DNA from: Proteles cristata cristata
Taxonomy: Eukaryota > Chordata > Mammalia > Carnivora > Hyaenidae
Direction: 5' to 3'
Assembly: GCA_017311185.1 (NCBI GenBank)
Contig: JAESUZ010003897.1
Coordinates: 434,001 to 498,000 of the forward strand
DNA: 64,000 nucleotides
Each line of letters starts with the position of its first letter. The stretch's first letter is position 1. Of the stretch, positions 53,751 through 63,687 are shown one piece after another. The translations under genes and the position numbers were made by a program. The notes below the pieces were generated by a model. That model worked only from the letters and a program-made list of their open reading frames with translations, searched no databases and was not told where the DNA came from.

Positions 53751-54488
53751 AGACTTCTACACCCAGGAAGAAATGGAATAGATGTAATTTTCCCTATTCC
53801 TTCCACTAAGTGCAGCTAAAACCCTTGGATACATGGAGAGGAGAAAGTCGACCAGTTAATGATGTTAGGACCCAAGGAATTACATGGTGCCGAGTTCCCA
53901 GGTTTTCTTTTCACTGCATATATTCCAGACTGGATACTGGAAAAACCAGCACCTTGGAACTACTAATGAACACAGATTTAAAAAATAACGTCCCCAAGAA
54001 AAGTTTGTTCTCTCTATCCAAAAGACCAAGAAAGGGATAGTTTGCTAGACAAGAACACCTTTCAACAGTAACTGCTCTACATTATGAAAATATCACAGAA
54101 GAAAACCTGTGGCTCCACCCACACAATCACCAGCAAAGGCCCCATGGGAGCCTAGACTTCCAGTTTTTCCAGTCATCCCAATGAATCATCCCAATCCCCC
54201 TGCCTGGGTAAGTGTCAGAGAAAGCCAAGTAAAGAGCTATGACTTTCATCTCTGCTTGGTGCTTAAGAGCATAAGATTCCCTCTGATGTCAGTGGAGACC
54301 ATATGAGGAGCCTGGACTTCCATCTTCACCCAAGACACCTCTTCTCCTCCTTGCTCACTGGTGTCAGGAGACACCTAACAGAGTCAGGACTTTCACCACC
54401 TCTCAGTAATAGCAATGCTATAAATACCTTAATGATGTCAAAAGGCCACATAGGGAGCCAGAACTCCTGTCCCTACTCAATAGTAATC
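53751..54488. other. Intergenic DNA, no gene identified
   Basis: Open frames of 76, 65 and 78 codons on the plus strand (53810, 54109, 54303) show no known domain and probably arise by chance. A 'ccatatgaggagcc'/'cacatagggagccag' motif recurs loosely, so a decayed tandem repeat is possible. Confidence 0.4.
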
Positions 54489-54503
54489 AAATGTCCCTTC
54501 CTT

Positions 54504-54720
54504 GGGGCACCTGGGTGGCTTAGTTGGTTAAGCGTCTGACTTTCACTTAGGTCATGATCTTGCGGTTCGTGGGTTCAAGCCCCGCGTCGGGCTCTGTGCT
54601 GACTGCCAGCTCAGAGCCTGGAGCCAATTTCAGAGTCTGTATCTCCCTCTCTCTCTGACCCTCCCCTGCTCACACTGTCTATCTCTCTCTCCTAGAAATA
54701 AATAAAAACTATTTTTAAAA
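54504..54720 (+). mobile_element. SINEC, TTAG subfamily (early form)
   Basis: 'gggtggcttagttggttaag', 'tttcacttaggtcatgatct', 'ctgactgccagctcagagcc', keeps 'cagagtctgtatctcc', 'ctagaaataaataaaaac'. TSD 'aaatgtcccttcctt' at 54489-54503 and 54721-54735. Confidence 0.98.
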
Positions 54721-54865
54721 AAATGTCCCTTCCTTCACCCAGGGTATCATAGAAGAGAACCAGTACTTTCACTCTCACCTAGCAATAATGAGGTACCACA
54801 ACTCTTTACCCATCAGAGCAGAGGAGGCCCTCTAAAACACAAGATCTAAATAAGAACTGGAGTCT

Positions 54866-55068
54866 GGGGCGCCTGGGGGGCTCAGTCAGTTAAGCCTCCT
54901 ATCCTTGATTTTGGCTCAAATTAGTGAGTTTGAGCCTTGTGTCTGGATCTGCACTGACAGTGAGGAGCCTACTTAGGATTCTCTGTCTCCCTCTCTCTGC
55001 TCCTCCCCAACTCTCGTGCATGTACGTGCACACTCTCAACAATAAACAAACATTTAACAAATAAATAA
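54866..55068 (+). mobile_element. SINEC, diverged
   Basis: Head 'ggggcgcctggggggctcag', 'tttgagccttgtgtctggat', 'ctcaacaataaacaaac'. Confidence 0.92.
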
Positions 55069-55317
55069 GATCTAGAGACTTATAATACCCAAAATATCCA
55101 GGTTTCAATAAAAAACCATTCACACTAAAAACCAAGATGATCTCAAAAAGAATGCAAAAAAGACAATTAACAGATGCCAATACCAAAATGACACAAATGT
55201 TAGAATTATTTTATAAGGATTTCAAAGCAGATATCATAAATATCTTTCAACAAGCATATATGAGCATGCTTTAAAAAAATAAAATATAGACTGTTTTGTA
55301 AAAAAACAGAAAGTCTT

Positions 55318-55534
55318 GGAGCGCCTGGGCGGCTCAGTCGGTTGAGCGTCTGACTTCAGCTCAGGTCATGACCTCGCGGTTCCTGGGTTCGAGCCCTGGG
55401 TCGGGCTCTGTGCTGACAGCCAGCTCAGAGCCTGGAGCCTGTTTCAGATTCTGTGTCTCCCTCTCTCTCTGACCCTCCCCTGCTCATGCTCTCTCTCTCT
55501 CAGAAATAAGTAAAACATTAAAAAAATAAAAAAG
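55318..55534 (+). mobile_element. SINEC, intermediate type
   Basis: Head 'ggagcgcctgggcggctcag', 'gctgacagccagctcagagc', 'gaccctcccctg', 'ctctcagaaataagtaaaac'. TSD 'aaacagaaagtctt' at 55304-55317 and 55535-55548. Confidence 0.97.
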
Positions 55535-56453
55535 AAACAGAAAGTCTTAGGAAAGAAATAGATATAAAAGGAACCAAATGGAAATTTAGAGTTAAAAAAT
55601 TCAATAACCAAAAAAAAAAAGTCTTAATGGATGGGCTCAACAGAATAATGGAGAGGACAGATGAAAGAACCAGTGAACCTGAAGATAGAAGAATAGACAT
55701 TACCCACTCTGAACAATGAGAGAAAATGGATTTAAAAAAAATTAACAGAATCTTGAGGACTTGTGGGACTACAACAAAAAGTCTAATAGTCATATCTACA
55801 GAGTCCTGGACAGAGAAGAACAGGGCTGAAAAATATTTGAAGAAATAGTAACTGAAAAGTTCCCAAATTTGGCAAAACAAGCCAACAAACAAACCAAAAG
55901 ACTGATAAGCAGTTGGAAGAAACTGACTGAACTCCAAACAGGATAAATTTAAAGAATTCCATGTCAAGGCACGTCATAGTCAAACTTTTAAAAACTGAAG
56001 ACACAGGAAAGTTTTGAAAGCCCTCAGAGAGAAATTAAATATTACCTGTAGGGAGAAAACAATAGAAATAATAGCAGATTTCTCATCAGAAACCACAGAG
56101 GCCAGAAGGAAATGACACAACATTTTTGAAGTTGTGAAAGAGAAGAACTGTCAACCCAGAATTCTCTATCCAGAGATAATCTCCTTCAGAAAGTCAATCA
56201 AGACATTCACAGATGAAAGAAAACTAAAAGAATATGACTCCAAATTCACCAAATTAGACCTACCCCAAAAGAGTGGCTAAAGGAAGTTCTCTTTTAAACA
56301 GAAAGGAAATGATAAAAGAAAGAATCTTCTAACCTCATGAAAGAAGAAAGAACACAGAAAGAACAAAAATATAGGTAAATACTTTGTCTTGGGTTTTCTA
56401 TGTTTGGCCATTGACATAAAAATTATAACACTGTCTAATGTGTTATCAATGTA

Positions 56454-56525
56454 TGCAGAGGAAATATTTACGGAGCTCCTTACTTCTCCGCCATCTTGCC
56501 CCCCCTCCTGCAGAGGAAATATTTA
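56454..56525 (-). mobile_element. 38-bp insertion resembling an L1 5' tip, with perfect TSD
   Basis: The 17-bp sequence 'tgcagaggaaatattta' occurs at 56454-56470 and again at 56509-56525. Between them lie 38 bp that on the minus strand read G-rich, then 'gcaagatggcggagaagtaa', the look of a mammalian L1 5' UTR start with its YY1 site. There is no poly-A/T. The target 'attt/aaaa' fits L1 endonuclease. Confidence 0.75.
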
Positions 56526-57159
56526 AAACAAGTATATTATAGATGCAGAAGGGTAAAGGGGTATAAAGGTAAATAAGGTAAAATGTCAACACCAGTGAAT
56601 TTGATTGTAGCAGTGGTTACACAAGTATACACATATGAGAAAAAGACATGGAATTATACACACACCTTGTACTAATGTCAAATTCATGATTTTGTTATTG
56701 TACTATAATTATGCAAGAGGTAATCATTGGGGGAAACTCTATTTTACATTAGCTCAAGTTACTTTTTGTTTCAGACTTTTTAGATCTTCTGGAATCTTCA
56801 TTTTGTCATTAAGACAAATGACATGGGTGAAACACCACTGATTTTGTATTAATTACAAATTTGATTAGCATGTGTCCAAAATATTGAACAGGATAGGGCC
56901 AAAGAGGCCTTTGACAAACTACTAGAAACTTCTATTTAACCTTTGTATAAATTGGTTCCACTTCCAATAACCTGTACTATCATCCAGTCCTCCTTGTCCA
57001 TGAAGATTTGTCAAATGCCTTGAAAAAATAAGGATATACATACCATTTTTTTGCTCTCCTATAGTAGTAGGAGACGTAGGGATGAATAATAATGGCTACT
57101 AGATACTGAGTGATGAGGCCAATTTTTAAAAATTTTAATGTTTATTTATTTATTTTTAT

Positions 57160-57371
57160 TTATTTAATTTTTATTTTTTAATGTTTTTATTTTTGAGAGA
57201 CAGAGTGCAAGCAGGGGAAGCAGAGAGAGAGGGGAGACACGGAATCCAAAGTAGGCTCCAGGCTCTGAGCTGTCAGTGCAGAGCCCGACATGGGGCTCGA
57301 ACCCACAAACTGTGAGATCGTGACCTGAACCAAAGCCAGACGCTTAACTGACTGAGCCACCCAGGTGCCCC
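57160..57371 (-). mobile_element. SINEC, full length
   Basis: 'ccaggctctgagctgtcagt', 'gacatggggctcgaacccac', 'gagccacccaggtgcccc'. Preceded by T/A-rich tail material. Confidence 0.95.
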
Positions 57372-57526
57372 AATGTTTATTTATTTTTGAGAGAGAGAGA
57401 ATGAGAGGGATAGGGGCAGAGAAAAAGGGAGACACAGAACCTAGAGCAGGGCTCAACTCACAAACCGTGAGATCATGACCTGAGCTGAAATTAGATGCTT
57501 AACTGACTGAGCCACCCAGGTGCCCC
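57372..57526 (-). mobile_element. SINEC with central deletion
   Basis: 'gagagagagagaatgagagg', 'agagcagggctcaactcaca', 'gagccacccaggtgcccc'. Abuts the previous SINE. Confidence 0.93.
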
Positions 57527-57866
57527 TCAAATATTTTTCAAATATAATTTTTAATTTAGTCCTTTCAAAAAGTCTCTGATGTAGATATTATCATTTTAAT
57601 TTCCAATGTGATAGAAGAATTCAGGCTCCCTAGGGCCCATGTAAGTATGGTCTGGTTTTGGCTAACTACATATTCATTTTTCTAAATTCTGATGTTTCAG
57701 ACTGGTAGGAAAGCAGGAGTATATCTGGAGAAGCTGTGGTGAAAGTAGTGGGATTTTTTGGTATTTTGTTTGTTTTTGTTTGCTTGCTTTGAGAGAGTTA
57801 GAAGTGAAGGAGATGGTGTAGGTTGTCAAGGGGAAGAATATATTTTTTTAAGAATTTGTTTTTTTA

Positions 57867-58078
57867 GGGGCACCTGGGTGGCTCAGTCGGTTGGGTGTCC
57901 AACTTTTGCTCAGGTCATGATCTCACAGTCCATGGGTTCGAGCCCCACATCAGGCTCTGTGCTGACAGCTCAGAGCCTGGAGCCTGCTTCAGATTCTGTG
58001 TCTCCCTCTCCCTCTGCCCCTCCCCCATTCGTTCTCTGTCTGTCTCTCAAAATAAAATAAAGACATAAAAAAAATTTT
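57867..58078 (+). mobile_element. SINEC, full length
   Basis: Head 'ggggcacctgggtggctcag', 'gctgacagctcagagcctgg', 'ctctcaaaataaaataaag'. Left arm of a tight inverted pair. Confidence 0.96.
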
Positions 58079-58092
58079 TTAAATTTGTCTTT

Positions 58093-58113
58093 TAAAAAAT
58101 GTTTATTTATTTT

Positions 58114-58147
<34 letters not shown>

Positions 58148-58288
58148 AGGAAGGAGAGAGAATCCCAAGCAGGCTCCACGCTGTCAGCACAGAACCTGAT
58201 GCGGGGTCGACCCCATGAACTGTGAAATCGTGACGTGAGCTGCTATCAAGAGTTAGATGCATAATTGACTGAGCTACTCAAGTACCCC
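58093..58288 (-). mobile_element. SINEC, standard type, long GA run
   Basis: (GA)n at about 58113-58147, 'cacgctgtcagcacagaacc', 'gagctactcaagtacccc'. Right arm of the inverted pair. Confidence 0.95.
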
Positions 58289-58338
58289 TCAAGGGGATGA
58301 ATTTTAGAGAAAGAGTCACGTTAGATAAGGGAATTTTT

Positions 58339-58538
58339 TAAAAATTGTATTTTATTTTTGAGATTGAGAGAGACAGAGTGCAAGCAGGGGAGGGGCAGAG
58401 AGAGAAGGAGACACAGGATTCAAACAGGCTCCAGGCTATGCTGACATCTCAGATGTAGGACTCGAACTCACAAAGGGTGAGATCATGACCTGAGCAGAAG
58501 TAGGATGCTTAACTGACTGAATCACCCAGGCGGCCCTG
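58339..58538 (-). mobile_element. SINEC, full length
   Basis: 'gcaagcaggggaggggcaga', 'gatgtaggactcgaactcac', 'gaatcacccaggcggccc'. TSD 'gataagggaattttt' (one mismatch) on both sides. Confidence 0.95.
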
Positions 58539-58553
58539 GATAAGGGGATTTTT

Positions 58554-58929
58554 AAGAAGTTTAGCTGTATCATGTATAACATAATCCCCGTTAATTATCA
58601 ATGCTTTCAAAGTTTGAATCATTATTGTGTAATAAGACCACATGTGTGAGACTGATCTCAAGTAAGTCCCTGGTAAGAGCAGCTAGCCCAAAGAAGTTCT
58701 TTCATATTTGGGTTATAAGACAGCCTCCAGGAATTTGAATGTCCAAGTCTCACTTTTGGTAAGTGGGGGAACTGGGAATGGAATCCAGCCTCATCCCACT
58801 TGGACTTCCACGTTTTTCCCTGGTACCAACCTGTAGGGGTCAGACTGGGGAGAGCAGGAACCCTATTAGAAAGGAAGAACACTTCATTTAGATCCACTTA
58901 TTTTTTTAGTGAATTCATGCTGTGCCTTA
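58554..58929. other. Intergenic DNA, nothing identified
   Basis: Unique-looking, moderate GC near 58700-58870. A 79-codon minus frame (58658-58897) has no recognisable domain. Confidence 0.4.
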
Positions 58930-59385
58930 TTTTCACCACTTATTTAGAGATTCACAAGCCATTTGTCTAATTTTCCATTCCAGAATTTTGCCAAGGAAAA
59001 ATGTGTTCACAGGCTTATATAGTTTCTTCTTTTAGAAAATGAGGACATTTGTCCATCTCAAGTCTTCTGGCACCTCTCCGATTTCCAACAAAGTTACCAC
59101 CACACTTCAGATTCTTGCACTAAAACAGAGAGGTGAAGTTGCAGTCAAGGGCTGGATGCTTTCTTACATCCTCACCTGCCTTGAACTAAAATTCTCTCTT
59201 TCACATGTAGCTCTCTTACCTTTTCTAATTTGGGGATAATTCCTTGCGATGGAAAATGAAAGCAAAGTAGGAGCTGATGAATTCTGCGTTGTCCTCTGTC
59301 ATCTGTTATTATCACACCTTCTGTTCCTGTTCTCGCCGAGGACATCAATTTTCCTGACACTGCCCTTATGTATTGGTGCTATTAA
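58930..59385 (-). mobile_element. Ancient CR1/L3-type LINE relic
   Basis: On the minus strand, 'VIITDDRGQRRIHQLLLCFH' aligns by eye with the conserved CR1/L3 segment before the reverse transcriptase, where a Thr-Asp-Asp precedes a Lys-Ala-Glu-x-Leu-Asn-x-Phe-Phe motif. Further on, 'agtcttctggcacctctccg' on the plus strand is antisense to the CR1 Gly-Glu-Val-Pro-Glu region. Heavily decayed. Confidence 0.6.
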
Positions 59386-59610
59386 ACACTATCATTACAA
59401 GGTAGTATTTTTAGATTAATTTATGAAAGTACATCATAGATAATTTAGTACAAACCCTTGCTTTTAAAATTATTTTGCCTATTTCAAAGCATTTTAGAGC
59501 TGATCTGCTACATAAACATCATAACTACAAAGTATCCTATTTACAATGTTTCTTCTAAAAATGTAGAGTTTCAGGCAGTAATTCAACAACTTTATTGTTA
59601 AAATGAAGAC

Positions 59611-59985
59611 CTTTTTTTTTCCAGCTTCACTGATATATAACTGACATATAACGTTACATAAGTTTAAGGTGTATAAACACTTATATATTGCAAAATGATT
59701 ACTACCAAGGATTAGCTAACACCCCCATCCTGTCACTTAATTACCATTTCTTTTTTGTGCTGAGAATGGTTAAGATCTACTTTCTTAACTTTCAAGCATA
59801 TACTATGGTATTATTGGCTATAATCACCCTTCTGTACATTAGATTCCTAGAACTTGACAATCTTATAACTGGAAGTTTGTTCCTTTGACCAATACCTCCC
59901 CATTTCCTCCTCTGCCCATGCCCCAGCCCCTAGCAACCACCACTTTATTCCGTTTCTCTGAGTTCAGCTTTTTTAGATTAAAATG
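59611..59985 (-). mobile_element. Old L1 3' UTR
   Basis: 'cagcttcactgatatataac', 'ttaaggtgtataaacactta', 'attagattcctagaacttga', 'ccctagcaaccaccacttta' on the reverse strand of an L1 3' end. Confidence 0.8.
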
Positions 59986-60479
59986 GAGGAACTTTTAAGT
60001 GGTAGGAATAGAAATTGAGTCCCATCTCTCAGAAAGTACAAAATGATAATGTAGGAAGAAGATAATAATAGAAATTGTTTATACCATTTTCCCTCTTCCA
60101 AGTTATTCATTCTCTCTGGGGAGGTGAACTAGACTTATGTTTTAATACTTGACTTGAATTTCCATAGATTTCTTATTTTAAAAAAAGATATTTGCCATCA
60201 TTTTGTATTTCCTCAAAGAGCTAGCAAGAAACCTTTCTTTCAAAGTAAGTGGTGAAAATTCTACATTCAGTTGCTTCATTTCTGTGTTTTCAAACTTCAA
60301 AAGCAGTGACTCAGAGCTGACTCTTTGGGTGGGCATCTTAGAATTCAGCCACGCAAAGTTTATGCTTGGCATTTTCAGTATTTCATCTTTTGTCTGCCCT
60401 TCCTAAATTCTCTTAATGTGGCAGGATTTTTACTTTGCTTCAATGAGCTGTTCTAGAACATTTGTCACATGTCGTCTCT
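59986..60479. other. Intergenic DNA, nothing identified
   Basis: No repeat recognised. Overlapping 64- and 67-codon frames on the two strands near 60180-60400 are probably chance. Confidence 0.4.
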
Positions 60480-61270
60480 GTCTTTTGCACTGGATTACAA
60501 CTATGAGTCAGTCTCTGCCCGTAAGGCACTCATGGCCTCTTTGGGAAGAGAGCCATGACAATAAATAATATAACAGTGTGTGATGTGCGAAATGACTGAA
60601 GCGTGTGCAAGGCTGTGAAATAGTTCAGAGGAGGAAATTCTCACTTTGAGGTTCAGGAAAGTGTCTCAGAGCACCAGTGAATGTCATAGTCACCAGATAT
60701 GAAAGGATGACTAGGTACACAGTAAGAAGCCAAGGTGGAAAGGACATTCCAGGCAGCAGAAACACCACGTACAAGAGGCTGATATGCGTGGGAAACAAAG
60801 AGGTGCCCGTTGTTCTAATGCAGATGTAAGTCAAGTGTGGAGTCCAGATCATGATCTCATATAGGCAGAAGCATCAGTTAGGAGATTTTTTAAATGTTTT
60901 AAAATTTTTTTCTAGGGGGGAGCACAGAAGGGGGAGGGGCAGAGAGAGGGGTACAGAGGATCTGAAGCAGACTGTAAGCTGACAGGCTGACAGCAGTGAG
61001 CCTGATGTGGGGCTTGAACTCACGAACCATGAGATCATGACCTGGGCCGAAGTCTGGTGCTCAACAGACTGAGCCACCCAGATGCCTCAGGAGATTGTTT
61101 TATTAGTCTTGCTCTTAGCTAAGTATTAGTACTGAAAAGGAGATTATGTCAAAATTTAAGATAATGGGAAGATGTCATTACCTCAGTGACCTGCTGATAG
61201 TTTGGATGTGGGAAAGGAGGTTGGTCAAATGGCTCCTTGATTTCTGGTTTGTGGTTTGGCTGGCTGTTTA
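60480..61270 (-). mobile_element. L2, split by one SINE
   Basis: 'atgagtcagtctctgcccgt', 'aaggacattccaggcagcag', 'gttctaatgcagatg', then after the SINE 'agtttggatgtgggaaagga' and 'ctccttgatttctggtttgt'. Confidence 0.75.
60892..61088 (-). mobile_element. SINEC, standard type
   Basis: 'agaagggggaggggcagaga', 'gatgtggggcttgaactcac', 'gagccacccagatgcctc'. TSD based on 'aggagatt'. Confidence 0.94.
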
Positions 61271-61390
61271 AGACTTTCTAACTAATATCCCTGCTTCAAC
61301 TCTTTCCACTCTTCTGTCTTGCATAGCTGTCTGGCTGATTTTTCCCTTTTGACTTTCTACTTTGTAAAATTTCAATTGAAAGAATAGTGT

Positions 61391-61608
61391 AGGGGCACCT
61401 GGGTAGCTAAGTTGGTTAAGTGTTTGACTTTTGGTTTCAGCTCAGGTCATGACCTCAGGGTTTGTGGGTTTGAGCCCTGCATTGGATTCTGCACTGACAG
61501 CACAGACGCTGCTTGGGATTCTCTCTCTCCCTCTCTCTCTCTGTCCCTCCCCTATTTGTGCTCACTTGCTCTCTCCCTCTCTCTCTCAAAATAAAGAAAT
61601 AAACTAAA
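61391..61608 (+). mobile_element. SINEC, full length, tail grown into GAAA repeat
   Basis: Head 'aggggcacctgggtagctaa', 'tgcactgacagcacagacgc', 'ctctcaaaataaagaaataa'. The apparent TSD 'gaaagaatagtgt'/'gaaggaaatagtgt' lies beyond the microsatellite, so the repeat grew inside the insertion. Confidence 0.93.
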
Positions 61609-61633
61609 AAAAAGAAATCACTACATACTTAAA

Positions 61634-61687
61634 GAAAGAAAGAAAGAAGGAAGGAAGGAAGGAAGGAAGGAAGGAAGGAAGGAAGGA

Positions 61688-61739
<52 letters not shown>

Positions 61740-61762
61740 GAAAGAAAGAAAGAAAGAAGGAA
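61634..61762 (+). repeat. (GAAA)n/(GGAA)n microsatellite
   Basis: About 30 tetramer units: GAAA, then about 10 GGAA, then GAAA again. Pure purine strand, expected to be highly polymorphic. Confidence 0.97.
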
Positions 61763-61769
61763 ATAGTGT

Positions 61770-62312
61770 TGTGAACTACATATAGCCTTCATCTTTATCA
61801 ATTGCTAACATTTTACCACATATTCCCTCCCCCCCCCCCAATCCTTTCTCCCTTTGTGTCTCTGAGGTGGATTTGTGTTGTGTCAATTCAGCTAATCTGG
61901 AACTACATTTTCTAGATTTTGCCCTCTTAAAATTCTGCCACAGTTCATGGGTCTGGCAGAAGACATAAGATACCCAGGTAGAGATAGAGGACTTTCTTCC
62001 TCACAGCATAAGCAGGCAGCATGAGCTTCACTTCACGTTCATACAGTTCCTTTTGCACTCACGCCCACCCCCTCCAAATCCCACAGGGACGACGTGGAGG
62101 TGGATCAGGTGGGTGCTACACATGTGATGGGTTTGTGTCACAGCTGAGAGACTTTGAGCTTAGGAAAACTCCCGATCTTTTATAATGGACTGCAAGCAAA
62201 CCACCCAACTTTTGCCTTGGAAGTTGTCATTACTACATTATTTTCTTAGTATATTGTAGAACAAATAAATCTGCCCTCTGTCCCAGAGGAAGACACTATT
62301 TCTTTCTTTCTT
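61770..62312. other. Intergenic DNA, nothing identified
   Basis: Mixed composition with a C9 run near 61830. No gene or repeat recognised. Confidence 0.4.
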
Positions 62313-62576
62313 TTTATAAGATGTATTTATTTTGAAAGAAAGACACCCCCACACACACCCCCACACATACACACACACAGTGAGAGAAAGACAGAGAGAG
62401 AGAGAGAGCAGGGGAGAGGCAGAGAGAGAGAGAGAGAGGGAGAGAGGGAATCCCAAGCAGGCTCCTAGATGTCAGTGCCGAGCCTGACACAGGGCTTGAT
62501 CCCATGAACTGTAAAATCATGACCTGAGCTGAAATCAAGAGTCAGACCCTTAACTGACTCAGCTACCCAGGTGCAC
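62313..62576 (-). mobile_element. SINEC with CA and GA runs
   Basis: (CA)-type run 62344-62380, (GA)n to 62440, 'ctgacacagggcttgatccc', 'cagctacccaggtgcacc'. Confidence 0.93.
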
Positions 62577-63154
62577 CTTTATCTTCCTTTTGAAAGTATA
62601 GCTGTTCACTATACAAATATCTTTTAAAAGATATTCTAAAACAAGGTCTGACACTGCCCTTGCTCTAAAGAAGTACAGAAAAGTGAGAGAACTATGGAGA
62701 TTGGTTGCCCAACACATAGTTCCAGGGCCATGAAGTATTTTCTTTTTTGCATGAAAAACGAAGTGAAGTAGGCAGAAGTGAAGTAGCAGCCATCTTCATA
62801 GACTTGTAATGTCAGTGCAGAGCACCCAGCAGCTGTTACAGTTGTCTGCTGCCTCACCTGCTGGTGTAAACAGAACAGCAACTCTAGCTCCTGACAGGTC
62901 TCCTCCGTCAGCTTCTTCACCTCCTGGATGAATAGCTCTTAGATAAAAAGCACCAGCTGGACTCCTTGCATTACATCCCCACCATTAAAGTTAGAAGCTT
63001 GAAGATGATGAAAGGCCTACCTGAGTTCCAATCCATCCTATATCCAGCTCAGCCTCACAAATTTAAGTTTGTTGTTGCCTCCCTCACGTCACACCCATCT
63101 TCCTTTCCTGAGTACTTACCCTGAGTACTTATAGGCTCTAGAACCAGTCATAGA
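62577..63154. other. Intergenic DNA with an exon-like segment
   Basis: No interspersed repeat recognised. Apart from the exon-like stretch at 62858-62935, nothing gene-like is seen. Confidence 0.4.
62858..62935 (-). other. Exon-like segment, unidentified
   Basis: On the minus strand a pyrimidine-rich stretch and 'ctaagag' precede 78 bp, followed by a consensus donor (CAG, then gtgagg, at 62857). The 78 bp read as 26 codons, starting 'LFIQEVKKLTEETCQELELL' and ending in Gln-Gln. This is a helical, protein-like composition with GC-rich codons unlike its surroundings. I do not recognise the protein. It lies about 27 kb upstream of UBE2K on the same strand and could be an alternative or non-coding exon, a decayed gene fragment, or chance. 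Confidence 0.35.
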
Positions 63155-63318
63155 AACAACAGTGTTATATAGATCAATCAGGATAGTATAGTACTGGCAT
63201 AAATTCAATAAACAGATCAATGGAACAAAATAGCCCCCAAATCGATCCACACTTATAAGATTATTTTTAACAAAGGTATCAAAGCAATCCAATGGGGGAA
63301 AGAAAGTCTTGCACAAAT
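63155..63318 (+). mobile_element. L1 ORF2 piece, plus orientation
   Basis: 'gtatagtactggcataaatt', 'acagatcaatggaacaaaat', 'aatccaatgggggaaagaaa' match the L1 ORF2 region seen at 41410-41540 on the plus strand. Confidence 0.75.
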
Positions 63319-63446
63319 AGTTTTGAAATAACAAGATTGCCAAAATTGTTTTGGCTGTCTTAGTTTCTTGCATCTCCACACAAATTTAAAAATCAACTTG
63401 TCTGTTCTCCCAAGAGTCTTCAGAGACTTTGATTCAGATTGCATTG

Positions 63447-63578
63447 TTTTAGGGGTGCCTGGGTGGCTCAGTCACTTGAGTGTCTGACCTTGACTCCCGT
63501 CATGATCTCACAGTTTGTGAGTTCAAGCCTCGCATTGGGTTCTGTGCTGACAGCTCAGAGCTTGGAGCCTGCTTTGGA

Positions 63579-63623
<45 letters not shown>

Positions 63624-63687
63624 TGTGTCTACCCTTCTCCCAGTTGTGCTATTTCTCTTGAAAACAAATAAGTAAACATTTTTTAAA
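63447..63687 (+). mobile_element. SINEC with a TG repeat
   Basis: Head 'aggggtgcctgggtggctca', 'gctgacagctcagagcttgg', 'cttgaaaacaaataag'. TSD 'agattgcattg'/'agattgcactg' at 63436-63446 and 63688-63698. Confidence 0.95.
63582..63628 (+). repeat. (TG)n microsatellite
   Basis: About 23 TG units with one interruption, replacing the CT stretch of the SINE. Confidence 0.96.

Larger units (their letters stand above)
55069..56960 (+). mobile_element. HAL1/L1 ORF1-type LINE, old
   Basis: 'gtgaacctgaagatagaaga', 'aagttcccaaatttggcaaa', 'ccatgtcaaggcacgtcata', 'tctcatcagaaaccacagag', 'ctgtcaacccagaattctct', 'gtggctaaaggaagttctct' follow the ORF1 region of HAL1/L1M. Frames are broken. A SINE and a 38-bp insertion interrupt it. 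Confidence 0.8.
57090..57660 (-). mobile_element. MIR, split by two SINEs
   Basis: After the SINEs, 'tgatgtagatattatcattt' and 'aatgtgatagaagaattcag' are reverse MIR; 'ctactagatactgagtgatg' lies before them. Confidence 0.55.

Noticed and set aside
55518..55967. 149-codon minus frame with hydrophobic residues
   Set aside because: It is antisense to A-rich HAL1/L1 ORF1; Phe/Leu/Ser content comes from T-rich codons.
63439..63675. Short frames with a Cys-Val repeat
   Set aside because: They are translations of the SINE and its (TG)n microsatellite.
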